Made by a program: the position numbers and the translations under genes. A stretch of DNA of 31,928 bases from assembly GCA_015679605.1 (NCBI GenBank), contig JAAAVE010000120.1, positions 1 to 31,928 of the forward strand, in the 5' to 3' direction. Origin of the DNA: Podila epigama. Lineage: Eukaryota; Mortierellomycota; Mortierellomycetes; Mortierellales; Mortierellaceae. Below, piece after piece: positions 31,834-31,928 of the stretch. Under the pieces are notes generated by a model. The model worked only from the letters and a program-made list of their open reading frames with translations. It was not told the DNA's origin and did not search any database. How positions within the stretch are numbered: the first letter of the stretch is position 1; the number at the start of each line of letters is the position of its first letter.

Positions 31834-31928
31834 GTAAGTGAAGCTTGCTCAATACATGAAGTCACGTTGTTGAGCCATGTTTTATGTACACCTCCCATTG
31901 ACCAAGCTTCTTTTTTTTTTTTTTTTTT
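31834..31928 (+). other. Partial intron ending in poly-T at window end
   Basis: Starts with the donor GTAAGT and ends in 18 consecutive T at the window edge. The acceptor lies outside the window. The T-run may be a polypyrimidine tract or a contig break. Confidence 0.7.

Overview
The window is eukaryotic, and most likely from an early-diverging fungus of the Mucoromycota (Mucorales-like). The reasons are short GT-AG introns of about 80-210 bases, abundant homopolymers and microsatellites, a complete exportin-7 gene and an eIF3k gene (both missing from the common yeasts), fungal G1-cyclin and Leu5-type carrier genes, and a Crypton-type tyrosine-recombinase element of the kind common in these fungi. 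The order assignment is inference. Most multi-exon genes were rebuilt by hand, and their exon lengths sum to whole codons.

Layout. 1-62 (+): last residues of a polyubiquitin gene, cut by the window edge. 283-5195 (-): 14-exon exportin-7 (XPO7/RanBP16), 1146 aa. 5543-8564 (+): 11-exon, 628-aa protein of unknown function with two KH-like segments, divergent from XPO7 across a pyrimidine-rich tract. 9631-11609 (+): 5-exon monocarboxylate-transporter-like MFS protein. 11818-13967 (-): 3-exon G1 cyclin with a poly-Gln/His tail. 13968-20046: about 6 kb with no supportable gene, rich in simple repeats, strongly strand-asymmetric as far as about 18.7 kb, with a 10-N assembly gap at 19759. 20047-23377 (-): a decayed Crypton-like gene with two in-frame opal stops.

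24901-25515 (+): single-exon secreted or GPI-type surface protein. 25722-27092 (-): 4-exon eIF3k. 27536-28618 (-): 360-aa largely disordered protein with a canonical eIF4E-binding motif. 28932-29681 (+): coiled-coil protein. 29802-30434 (-): small helical protein. 30900-end (+): 5' part of a Leu5-like mitochondrial carrier, cut by the window edge.

The genes form no operon or pathway cluster. They are ordinary housekeeping loci (protein turnover, nuclear export, translation initiation, cell cycle, mitochondrial CoA transport) around one transposon-bearing, gene-poor block. The candidates most likely to be undescribed are the KH-like protein, the small eIF4E-binding protein and the Crypton-like gene with its unusual C-terminal region.
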